Source: Clostridiales bacterium
GTDB taxonomy: Bacteria; Bacillota; Clostridia; Christensenellales; CAG-138
DNA length: 45,014 bases
Direction: 5' to 3'
NCBI GenBank assembly: GCA_918244965.1
Contig: CAKJYC010000014.1
Location: forward strand, 1 to 45,014
Positions 24,975-32,323 of this stretch are shown here, one piece after another. The translations under genes were made by a program, and so were the position numbers. The stretch's first letter is position 1; each line of letters begins with the position of its first letter. Below the pieces are notes generated by a model. The model did not search any database and was not told where the DNA came from. It saw nothing but the letters and a program-made list of their open reading frames with translations.

Positions 24975-25016
24975 GTAAAAAGAATCCGACTGAATCCGAA
25001 AGGTTTATTATACACA

Positions 25017-26600
25017 ATGAAGAAAATCATATCCCTCGCGCTGATCGCGCTGCTGCTTTTTGCGTCGCTTTCCCTTGCCGTCCCGGCCGTCGCCGATTCA
25101 TTCGACCAGAGCCAGATCTATGAACCGTACTATATCCTGGTCAACGCCGACACGCCGGACAAATCCTATCGCGGCATCGAGCAGGATGCGGACAGGCAGG
25201 TGTATCCGGCGAGCACGACCAAGATCTTAACGTGCATCGTCGCACTTGAACGCGGGAACCTGGATGATATGGTCAGCGTCTCCGCAAAGGCGGTCGACTT
25301 CGGCCGCGGCAACTCGCTGATGGGGCTTGAACAGGGCGATCAGTACTCGCTCAGAGATATGCTTTACGGCATGATGCTGCCGTCCGGCAACGACGCTGCG
25401 ATCGCGATCGCCGAACACATTGCTGGCAGCACCGAGGCATACGCCGACCTGATGAACGAAAAGGCGAAGGAAATCGGCATGACGCATTCGCACTTCGTCA
25501 CAGTCCACGGCAAGCAAAACGAAAACCATTTCACGACCGTGCGCGATATGGCGATCCTGACCGCGTACGCTTTGAACACGAGCCCGAAGTGCGATGAATT
25601 CCGCAAGATCGTCGGCACCGGCAAGTATACGGCGTCGTCAGGTCCGCGCGCGATCGAACTGATCAACTCGAACCGCATGATCATCGACACGCCCGCATCC
25701 GAGGATCTGCCGAACCCGATCTCCTGCCTCTATCCGGACGCGATCGGCGTCAAGACCGGCGACACGAACGCCGCGGGCAAGTGCCTGATCGCAGCGGCCG
25801 AGCGGGACGGCGTCACGCTGATCGCCGTGCTGTACGGCGGCACGCTGGGCGATCCCGACTACAACGACGGCTGGAAGCCCGCACAGAAGGACAAGTACAA
25901 CGTCAAACGGTTCAGGGACGCGGCGGAGCTGTTCGATTACGCGTACGGCGACATGATGCGCACCGTCAGCATCTCCGATCTGGTCAGCGCAGGGCTGCCC
26001 GTGGAATTCGATATCACCATCTCCAACGCGGCGGCCGACGATTCGCAGGGCGGCGTGTTGAAGGCCCGTGCGGATCTGTCCATGGATACACAGCTTTCGG
26101 TCATGCAGCCGGATCCGAATGCGACCGCCGCCGATCTCGACATCCAGACGACCACAAACTTCTCCAATATGTACGCGCCGATCGGCGAAGGCGCAGTCGT
26201 CGGCACCGTCACCTATACCTATCGCGGCAAGACGCTGACCTTCGCGAACCTGTTGGCCACACGCAGCGTCAAGGAAGGCACCGCGCAGACCGAGGTCGTT
26301 ACGTTCCCCGTCGATTCGTCCGGCGAAACGTATGAGCCGCAGACCAATCTGATCGGCGAAGCGAACGTGCCGTCTCTCGACCCCGCCGCAACGCCCGTTT
26401 CCGACGGCGCAGGCGGCTGCGGTCTGCCCGACAACATGCGCTGGGTCCCGATCGTGCTGGTCGTCTTCCTCGTGCTTCTGATCGTGTGCGTCGTGCTGTT
26501 CATACTGCATGTACGCGCCGAGAATAAGCGCAGACGCGCCGCGGCCCGCCGCCGCGCACGCGAACGCGCGCGTCAGTCCGATGAATACTATAACCGCTGA
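25017..26600 (+). CDS. S11 family D-alanyl-D-alanine carboxypeptidase, membrane-anchored
   Basis: A 527-residue penicillin-binding protein of DacF type. Signal peptide 1-26, then the active-site motifs STTK (Ser66, Lys69), SGN (Ser123-Asn125) and KTG (245-247). A long beta-rich C-terminal region follows, then one membrane helix (about 478-502) and an Arg-rich cytoplasmic tail. It removes the terminal D-Ala of pentapeptides and so limits crosslinking. The true C-terminal helix differs from the amphipathic anchor of classical PBP5. The next gene is a paralogue six bases away, presumably co-transcribed. Confidence 0.9.
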   Translation: MKKIISLALIALLLFASLSLAVPAVADSFDQSQIYEPYYILVNADTPDKSYRGIEQDADRQVYPASTTKILTCIVALERGNLDDMVSVSAKAVDFGRGNSLMGLEQGDQYSLRDMLYGMMLPSGNDAAIAIAEHIAGSTEAYADLMNEKAKEIGMTHSHFVTVHGKQNENHFTTVRDMAILTAYALNTSPKCDEFRKIVGTGKYTASSGPRAIELINSNRMIIDTPASEDLPNPISCLYPDAIGVKTGDTNAAGKCLIAAAERDGVTLIAVLYGGTLGDPDYNDGWKPAQKDKYNVKRFRDAAELFDYAYGDMMRTVSISDLVSAGLPVEFDITISNAAADDSQGGVLKARADLSMDTQLSVMQPDPNATAADLDIQTTTNFSNMYAPIGEGAVVGTVTYTYRGKTLTFANLLATRSVKEGTAQTEVVTFPVDSSGETYEPQTNLIGEANVPSLDPAATPVSDGAGGCGLPDNMRWVPIVLVVFLVLLIVCVVLFILHVRAENKRRRAAARRRARERARQSDEYYNR

Positions 26601-26606
26601 CCGCCT

Positions 26607-28004
26607 ATGAAAAAAACTGTCCTCTGCCTGCTTCTCTGTATTCTGCTGCTGCCCGTGCGCGGGAAAGCCGAAGCGTCTGATCCGACAGGATTCGACTTGA
26701 GATCGCTTGCGGAGGACACTGTATTTTTGGCGAACATCGACGACCCGTCTCAGGCCATCCTCGGACTCGAACGGAACGCCGACAAAAAACGCTATCCCGC
26801 GAGCACAACGAAGATCATGACGTGCATCCTCGCGCTGGAGCTTGCCGAGCCGGATGCGCTCGTCACCGTCAGCAAGCGTGCGTGCAGCCTCTCCGAGCGC
26901 AATTCCAAAATGGGCCTCGTTCCGGGTGAACAATATCGGATGATCGACCTGCTGTACGGGCTGATGCTGCCCTCCGGCAACGACGCCGCGATCGCGATCG
27001 CCGAGCACATCGGCGGAAGCATTGCGGGCTTTGCAAAGCTGATGAACGAAAAGGTCGAAGCGCTCGGCATGACCGGCACGCATTTTATCAATCCGCACGG
27101 TCTGCACAACAGCGATCACTACACGACCGCCCGCGATCTCGCCGTACTGACCGCTTACGCGATGAAGAACGAAACCTTCCGTGAGATCGTCTCCACCCCC
27201 GAATGCACGGTAAAATCCGCCGACGGCCGCAAGCTGGAGCTCAAGAATGCAAACCGCCTGCTGCGCGACATCGTCGTGGCCGGCTACAAGCCGTATTCCT
27301 GTCTGTATCCCGATGCGATCGGCGTCAAGACCGGCGACACGCATCTCGCCGGCAAGTGCCTCGTCGCCGCCGCGAAGCGGAACGACACGACCTATGTGCT
27401 CGTTCTGCTGCACGGGACCGCCGCGCCGGACGGCGTCAAGGGCCGCGCAAAGGACCTGTATGCTGCACAGCGGTTTTTCGACGCGATCGCGCTGTTCGAC
27501 TACGCCTTTCAGAACGATACCGTGACTGTCGACGTCGACGACCTCATTGATCGCTGCCTGCCCGAAACGTACGCGATTACGCCGGATCCGCGCAAAACGG
27601 TTGCGACCGAGGCGCTGTACCGGATCGAGTGGGACCGTTCCGATTCCCTTGTGCTGCCGCGCTGGCAGGTCGACGTGCTCCTGAAGGATCCGATCCCCGA
27701 ATCTCTCCTCTCCTATTCGATCGACGCATACACGGCGCCGGTCGGCGAAAAGGCCGGGACCGTCACGATCGAGCTCAACGGACAGACCGTGTTTTCCGGC
27801 GATCTGATCGTCGAGGAATACACCTTCCCGCCGACGCCGGAGCCCACCGCAACGCCGTATTTTATCGTCACGGATGAAACGCCCGCGGCGCCGTCCTCCC
27901 CTGACGGATCGTCGACGCCGGAGCCTTCCTGGATCCCGGTCGAAAGCGCGCAACCGCAAACAAAATCGGGCTTCTGGAGCTTTCTGCGCTGTTGCGGCTC
28001 ATGA
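26607..28004 (+). CDS. S11 family D-alanyl-D-alanine carboxypeptidase, second copy
   Basis: A 465-residue paralogue with signal peptide 1-22 and intact STTK (Ser66, Lys69), SGN (123-125) and KTG (241-243) motifs at nearly the same positions as the preceding protein. It has no membrane helix at the C-terminus. It ends in a Pro/Thr/Ser-rich stretch and a short WSFLRCC segment that might be a weak anchor. It follows its paralogue by six bases with a poor ribosome-binding site, so translation is probably coupled. Its stop overlaps that of the convergent NlpC gene (shared TCATGA). Confidence 0.88.
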   Translation: MKKTVLCLLLCILLLPVRGKAEASDPTGFDLRSLAEDTVFLANIDDPSQAILGLERNADKKRYPASTTKIMTCILALELAEPDALVTVSKRACSLSERNSKMGLVPGEQYRMIDLLYGLMLPSGNDAAIAIAEHIGGSIAGFAKLMNEKVEALGMTGTHFINPHGLHNSDHYTTARDLAVLTAYAMKNETFREIVSTPECTVKSADGRKLELKNANRLLRDIVVAGYKPYSCLYPDAIGVKTGDTHLAGKCLVAAAKRNDTTYVLVLLHGTAAPDGVKGRAKDLYAAQRFFDAIALFDYAFQNDTVTVDVDDLIDRCLPETYAITPDPRKTVATEALYRIEWDRSDSLVLPRWQVDVLLKDPIPESLLSYSIDAYTAPVGEKAGTVTIELNGQTVFSGDLIVEEYTFPPTPEPTATPYFIVTDETPAAPSSPDGSSTPEPSWIPVESAQPQTKSGFWSFLRCCGS

Positions 28005-28700
28005 GAACGGCAGACCGAGCGCGGTGAACGTGCGTCTGCCTGCGATCCCGTCCGCCTTCAGACCGACCGATCTCTGGAACCGCTTCACGGCGCGTTCCGT
28101 TTTTTTGCCGTAAACGCCGTCGATCTGCCCCGGATCGAAGCCCTGCTCCGAGAGAGCGCGCTGCAGCGTCCGCACGTCCTCGCCGCGCATGTACGGGCTC
28201 GTCAGCCTGAGCACGCGTGAAGAGAAAAACGGCGGCCGTCCGAAGCGGTTGAAGCCCGAAAGATCACTTTCCACCACGCCGTCATCACGGCCCTTCGCTT
28301 CGATCAGATGGGTCCGGTCGATCACATAGCCGACATGCACGGCGCGGCCGTTCTGCATCCGGAACGCCATATCCCCCTCGCGCACCTCACTTCTGTCCAC
28401 GCGGCGGCAAAGGCTGCGAAGCCCCTCCGCGTTCACGTCGTGGTCGATCAGATCATGTTTCAGAAAGAAATACGCGCCGAGTCCGGAGCAGTCGAACGCG
28501 CGCAGCACGTCGCCGTAGCCCAGGCGGACCTCCTTTCTCCAGTGTGCGATTGCGCGGTCTGCGTTGCGCTTCGTCTTTTCGCGCTTACGGATCCATTCCG
28601 CCGTGATCGTCGGTTTCTTCTGCCCCTGTGCGCCCCATACATAGATGCTGTGATTGCGTACCTGCTCTCTGAGGTACTCCGTAAATTCCGATGCCTGCAT
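27999..28700 (-). CDS. NlpC/P60 cysteine peptidase with C-terminal peptidoglycan-binding domain
   Basis: A 233-residue protein. The NlpC/P60 domain (about 15-155) has YVWGAQG, FDCSG with catalytic Cys71, and AVHVGYVI with His122. A PG_binding_1 domain (about 163-230; MRGEDVRTLQRALSEQGFDPG, DGVYGKKTERAVKRFQ) follows. Such proteins cut the D-Glu-diamino acid bond in stem peptides. No signal peptide is visible, unlike typical wall hydrolases, so it may act in spores, leave by lysis or be exported otherwise. The ATG at 28700 has GGAGGG eight bases upstream, inside the 3' arm of the preceding terminator hairpin. Confidence 0.8.
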   Translation of the reverse strand: MQASEFTEYLREQVRNHSIYVWGAQGQKKPTITAEWIRKREKTKRNADRAIAHWRKEVRLGYGDVLRAFDCSGLGAYFFLKHDLIDHDVNAEGLRSLCRRVDRSEVREGDMAFRMQNGRAVHVGYVIDRTHLIEAKGRDDGVVESDLSGFNRFGRPPFFSSRVLRLTSPYMRGEDVRTLQRALSEQGFDPGQIDGVYGKKTERAVKRFQRSVGLKADGIAGRRTFTALGLPFS

Positions 28701-28702
28701 AT

Positions 28703-28739
28703 AAAAAACCCTCCGCCCCATACTATGAGAGGCGGAGGG
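28703..28739 (-). terminator. intrinsic terminator whose 3' arm holds the next gene's Shine-Dalgarno
   Basis: Minus-strand CCCTCCGCC (28739-28731) pairs with GGCGGAGGG (28717-28709) over 9 bp with a 13-nt loop, followed by TTTTTT (28708-28703). The GGAGGG of the 3' arm is the only plausible ribosome-binding site of the NlpC gene. Confidence 0.8.
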
Positions 28740-28754
28740 AAAACGGTGCATCCG

Positions 28755-29786
28755 TCACCACTTGTTGAACACCTTTTCCGCAAAGCCGAGGAAGTCCGAA
28801 AGCCGGATCTCGCGGCCGTCGTCCAGCCGCGCCGTGCCGGAAAACCGTCCGAACACCTGATGCTGATCGGAGCAGATCAGCTTGACGTCCGTTTTCGACG
28901 CGCGATCGAGGATCGGCGTAAAGATGAGATCGAGCCGTCCCGCATCGTCGGTAAAGTGCCATGATGACAGAAGATCGTCGCTCCCGTCGGCCTTCTTCGG
29001 AATGCCGAAATCGACGCGGCCGAGCTTGTGCGCGATCCCGTCATAAAAGAGCATGTTCTCGCTTGCGGCGCTTGTGTCGCCGAAGCCGTAGCCGAGGTTG
29101 AAGCCGAATACATGCCCGTCGGCCTCGCCCTGCGCCGCGCTCCAGTACCACGTATTCTTGTAGGTCCATACGCCCCTGCCCCAGTCCAGAAGGCCGAACG
29201 TGTCCTCCGGTTCAAGCGTCGTCCGTTCGTCGCCGACAGCAAACCATCCGCTTGCGCGCATGCCGACGATCTTCTGGTTATAGTAGAAATGCCCCTTCTT
29301 TTCAAACGGCATTGCGATCACCATCGAATCCCGCGGCGCGTCGGTCAGCAGAATGTCGCATGCAAACGGCTTGCCGTCTTTGAATTTGTCGATGCGAAAG
29401 CGGAGCCGCCTGCCCTCCTTCGTGTGCTCGAACGACCCGGACGCGTTTTTGAGCGTCTTTCTGACGTCGCCCGTTTCGGACGAAGCCGGAAACCCGGTCT
29501 TGCCCATCGGCAGCCAGAACATCGGCGACACGGTCGTTTCCGTGCAGGCCGAAAAGTCCAGCACCGACGCGGACAGCAGCCCCATGTAGCCGTTGTCGTC
29601 GATCGTCAGCGCAACGCCCCACCGGTCGTTGGTGATGAGATAATAATCCCATTCCTTGATGCGGAGCCTGCCCGCCTTGATCGCCTTCCGATCGTACGTT
29701 TTCAGAAGCGCCGTCGCATAGCCGGGCTCCGAAAGATTGCCCTGTCCGTTCAGCAGCGGACCGGGTCCGAAGCGATGCTGTTCCAT
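28755..29786 (-). CDS. DUF2804 family protein
   Basis: A 343-residue cytoplasmic protein of the DUF2804 family. It is beta-rich, with recurring aromatic-rich segments (IKEWDYYLITNDRWGVALTIDDNGYMG; DWGRGVWTYKNTWYWSAAQG; FGFNLGYGFGDTSAASENMLFYDG). The family is suspected to have a lipocalin/AttH-like fold, possibly binding or modifying lipids, but no activity is known. The ATG at 29786 follows GGAGGG closely. It lies between two terminators, and no separate promoter was found. Confidence 0.75.
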   Translation of the reverse strand: MEQHRFGPGPLLNGQGNLSEPGYATALLKTYDRKAIKAGRLRIKEWDYYLITNDRWGVALTIDDNGYMGLLSASVLDFSACTETTVSPMFWLPMGKTGFPASSETGDVRKTLKNASGSFEHTKEGRRLRFRIDKFKDGKPFACDILLTDAPRDSMVIAMPFEKKGHFYYNQKIVGMRASGWFAVGDERTTLEPEDTFGLLDWGRGVWTYKNTWYWSAAQGEADGHVFGFNLGYGFGDTSAASENMLFYDGIAHKLGRVDFGIPKKADGSDDLLSSWHFTDDAGRLDLIFTPILDRASKTDVKLICSDQHQVFGRFSGTARLDDGREIRLSDFLGFAEKVFNKW

Positions 29787-29795
29787 AGTCCCTCC

Positions 29796-29828
29796 AAAAA
29801 AGACAACGGAGGGTGTTTCCACCCTCCG
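29796..29828 (-). terminator. intrinsic terminator of the NifU-like/GGGtGRT operon
   Basis: CGGAGGGT / ACCCTCCG (29807-29814 / 29821-29828) with a six-base loop, then GTTGTCTTTTTT on the minus strand. Confidence 0.8.
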
Positions 29829-29836
29829 AACGGTTC

Positions 29837-30832
29837 TTACAGGCTCTGTGCGATCGCAACCGCGACGGCGACCGTTGCGCCGACCATCGGGTTGTTGCCC
29901 ATGCCGATGAGGCCCATCATCTCGACGTGCGCCGGAACGGAGCTGGAACCCGCAAACTGCGCGTCGGAGTGCATACGGCCCATCGTGTCCGTCATGCCGT
30001 AGGACGCCGGGCCCGCCGCCATGTTGTCCGGATGGAGCGTTCTGCCCGTGCCGCCGCCGGACGCCACGGAGAAGTACTTCTTGCCGTTCTCGACGCACCA
30101 TTTCTTGTAGGTGCCCGCGACCGGGTGCTGGAAGCGCGTCGGGTTCGTGGAGTTGCCCGTGATGGACACGTCGACGCTCTCATGACGCATGATCGCAACG
30201 CCCTCGTTGACGTCGTCCGCGCCGTAGCAGCGCACCTTTGCGCGCTCGCCGTCGGAGAACGGCTTGGTGTAGACGATCTTCAGGTCGCCGGTATAGTAAT
30301 CATACTCCGTCTCGACGTAGGTGAAGCCGTTGATGCGGGAGATGATGTACGCCGCGTCCTTGCCGAGGCCGTTCAGGATGACCTGCAGGGGCTTGGTGCG
30401 GACCTTGTTCGCGGTGCGCGCAATGCCGATCGCGCCCTCTGCGGCCGCAAACGACTCGTGGCCGGCGAGGAACGCAAAGCAGCTCGTCTCCTCACGGAGC
30501 AGCATTGCGCCGAGGTTGCCGTGGCCGAGGCCCACCTTGCGCTGATCCGCAACGGAGCCCGGGATGCAGAACGACTGGAGCCCGATACCGATGGCTTCCG
30601 CCGCCTCCGCCGCGTCCTTGACGCCCTTCTTGTATGCGATCGCCGCGCCGACGGTGTACGCCCAGCCCGCGTTCTCGAACGCGATCGGCTGAATGCCCTT
30701 GACGATGCCGTACGGATCGACGCCGTGCGCGTCGCAGATCGCCTTGGCTTCTTCGAGATCCTTGATGCCGTACTCGTTCAGCACCTTCGTGATCTTGTCG
30801 ATTCTTCTTTCAAATCCTTCAAACGTAATCAT
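29837..30832 (-). CDS. GGGtGRT protein
   Basis: A 331-residue protein carrying the motif GGGTGRT at residues 259-265 that names the family. Gly/Ala-rich segments surround it (GLGHGNLGAMLLREETSCFAF, GNNPMVGATVAVAVAIAQSL). No signal peptide is present. The family is of unknown biochemical function and is recurrently encoded next to a NifU-like iron-sulfur scaffold protein, as here (12-bp gap). Cysteines near residues 88, 118, 202 and 245 could bind a cluster, but this is inference. Confidence 0.85.
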   Translation of the reverse strand: MITFEGFERRIDKITKVLNEYGIKDLEEAKAICDAHGVDPYGIVKGIQPIAFENAGWAYTVGAAIAYKKGVKDAAEAAEAIGIGLQSFCIPGSVADQRKVGLGHGNLGAMLLREETSCFAFLAGHESFAAAEGAIGIARTANKVRTKPLQVILNGLGKDAAYIISRINGFTYVETEYDYYTGDLKIVYTKPFSDGERAKVRCYGADDVNEGVAIMRHESVDVSITGNSTNPTRFQHPVAGTYKKWCVENGKKYFSVASGGGTGRTLHPDNMAAGPASYGMTDTMGRMHSDAQFAGSSSVPAHVEMMGLIGMGNNPMVGATVAVAVAIAQSL

Positions 30833-30844
30833 GCGGCACCTCCG

Positions 30845-31537
30845 TTATTCCTTACGCGGGTCGATGACCTTGGCAGCGGTCGCGAACCGGCCGTAGGTCC
30901 CGATGTTCTTCTCGAACGCTTCCTTCGGGTCCATGCCCTTCTTGATCGCGTCCATCATCTTGCCGATGCTGACAAACTGGTAGCCGATGATCTCGTCCTC
31001 TTCGTCGAGGCCGATCTTCAGCACGTAGCCCTCCGCCATTTCGAGGTAGCGCGGGCCCTTCGCCTTGGTTCCGTACATCGTGCCGATCTGGGAACGAAGT
31101 CCCTTGCCGAGGTCCTCAAGCCCTGCGCCGATCGTCAGACCGTCGTCCGAGAACGCGCTCTGGCTTCTGCCGTAGACGATCTGCAGGAACAGCTCGCGCA
31201 TCGCGGTGTTGATCGCGTCACACACGAGGTCGCTGTTCAGCGCTTCGAGGATCGTCTTGCCGGGCAGGATCTCCGCCGCCATCGCCGCGGAATGCGTCAT
31301 GCCGGAGCAGCCGAGCGTTTCGACGAGCGCTTCCTCGATGACGCCCTCCTTGATGTTGAGCGTCAGCTTGCAGGCGCCCTGCTGCGGCGCGCACCAGCCG
31401 ATGCCGTGCGTCAGGCCGCTGATGTCCTTGATCTCCTTCGCCTTGACCCACTTGCCCTCCTCAGGGATCGGAGCGGGTTCATGCTTCGCGCCTTTTTTGA
31501 CGCATACCATTTCTTCCACGTCGCGGGAATACTGCAT
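30845..31537 (-). CDS. NifU-like iron-sulfur cluster assembly scaffold protein
   Basis: A 230-residue protein related to the NifU/IscU N-terminal domain. ACKLTLNIKEG with Cys56, TLGCSGMTHSAAMAAEILPGKT with Cys77, and LVCDAINTAMREL with Cys106 correspond to the three cluster-binding cysteines of IscU. The C-terminal part (about 130-230) extends beyond IscU length. It is transcribed from its own promoter together with the GGGtGRT gene. No cysteine desulfurase is in the window, so the sulfur donor is unknown. The start has AAGGAGG upstream. Confidence 0.85.
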   Translation of the reverse strand: MQYSRDVEEMVCVKKGAKHEPAPIPEEGKWVKAKEIKDISGLTHGIGWCAPQQGACKLTLNIKEGVIEEALVETLGCSGMTHSAAMAAEILPGKTILEALNSDLVCDAINTAMRELFLQIVYGRSQSAFSDDGLTIGAGLEDLGKGLRSQIGTMYGTKAKGPRYLEMAEGYVLKIGLDEEDEIIGYQFVSIGKMMDAIKKGMDPKEAFEKNIGTYGRFATAAKVIDPRKE

Positions 31538-31589
31538 GTATACTTGTCCTCCTTACTTGATTCGGGCAACGGATCGCCCGTTTGATGAT

Positions 31590-31618
31590 AGTATATCATA
31601 GAAAAAAAGTATTCGCAA
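31590..31618 (-). promoter_or_regulatory. sigma-A promoter of the NifU-like/GGGtGRT operon
   Basis: Minus-strand TTGCGA (31618-31613), 17 bp, TATACT (31595-31590). The -35 box coincides with the -35 of the divergent promoter. Confidence 0.75.
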
Positions 31619-31640
31619 GACGTGAAATCCATGTTATAAT
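31612..31640 (+). promoter_or_regulatory. sigma-A promoter of the lysoplasmalogenase gene, extended -10
   Basis: TATAAT (31635-31640) with TGT before it, and TTCGCA (31612-31617) 17 bp upstream. It is back-to-back with the NifU-like promoter. Confidence 0.6.
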
Positions 31641-31651
31641 ACAAATCGGAG

Positions 31652-32323
31652 GTGAGTTTTACGCATCTGATTCCGGGAATCGTATTCGGCGCGCTGTTTC
31701 TTGCCGCGACCGTTGTTCAGCTGATCGCCTGCTACCGCCGATATCCGCGCATCCGCAACGTCTCGAAGGTGCTGCTGATGCCGCTGCTGCTTGCCGCGTA
31801 CTGCTGCTTTGCGAAAACGATCGATCTGCTTGTCGCCACAGCGCTGGTGTTCGGCTGGCTCGGCGACGCGTTTCTGCTGTTCAAGCGCAGCCGCATCCTG
31901 ATGCTGTGCGGCGTCGTGTCGTTCGCGCTCGGCCATATCTTCTACATCGGCGCCATGCTCTTCACCCGGCCGGGCGTGCACGTTTCGCTTCTCATCTGCG
32001 TCGCGCTGTGCGCGCTGTGGCTGACGTTCGTGTATAAAAAGCTGCTCCCGTTCGCGCCGAAATCGCTTCGAAAGCCCGGCTTCGTCTATGCGTTTCTGCT
32101 GTCCGGGACGTGCCTTTCCGCGCTGTATCTGCTGCTTGTGAACGCCCGGCTCTGCTGGCTTTTTGCCTTTATCGGCGGGCTGTTCTTCATGCTCAGCGAC
32201 ACGCTTTTGACGAGTCAGGAATACCGCAAAGAAATGAAGCACGGAAACTTCTACGTCATGCTGACCTATATCATCGCGCAAAGTCTTTTGATCACGGGCT
32301 TTGTGCTCTACGGAGGAATGTAA
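31652..32323 (+). CDS. YhhN/TMEM86-type lysoplasmalogenase
   Basis: A membrane protein of up to 223 residues with about eight helices and the family motifs GWLGDAFLL (near 68), GHIFYI (near 92) and LFFMLSDTLL (near 175). Relatives hydrolyse the vinyl-ether bond of lysoplasmalogens; plasmalogens occur in anaerobic Clostridia. The start is uncertain. The frame opens at GTG 31652, but GGAGG at 31648-31652 overlaps that codon, and no later ATG/GTG/TTG precedes the first helix; CTG 31667 or ACG 31661 are alternatives. rmuC begins directly after its stop. Confidence 0.75.
   Translation: MSFTHLIPGIVFGALFLAATVVQLIACYRRYPRIRNVSKVLLMPLLLAAYCCFAKTIDLLVATALVFGWLGDAFLLFKRSRILMLCGVVSFALGHIFYIGAMLFTRPGVHVSLLICVALCALWLTFVYKKLLPFAPKSLRKPGFVYAFLLSGTCLSALYLLLVNARLCWLFAFIGGLFFMLSDTLLTSQEYRKEMKHGNFYVMLTYIIAQSLLITGFVLYGGM

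Noticed and set aside
25638-27959. A 773-codon minus-strand ORF opposite the two carboxypeptidases
   Set aside because: Shadow frame: it spans the gap between two well-supported genes and shows only Arg/Gly/Val-rich sequence.
29787-30101. Upstream extension of the DUF2804 ORF by about 105 codons
   Set aside because: The extension lies antiphase within the GGGtGRT gene and through its terminator. GGAGGG before ATG 29786 and the family N-terminus support the shorter form.
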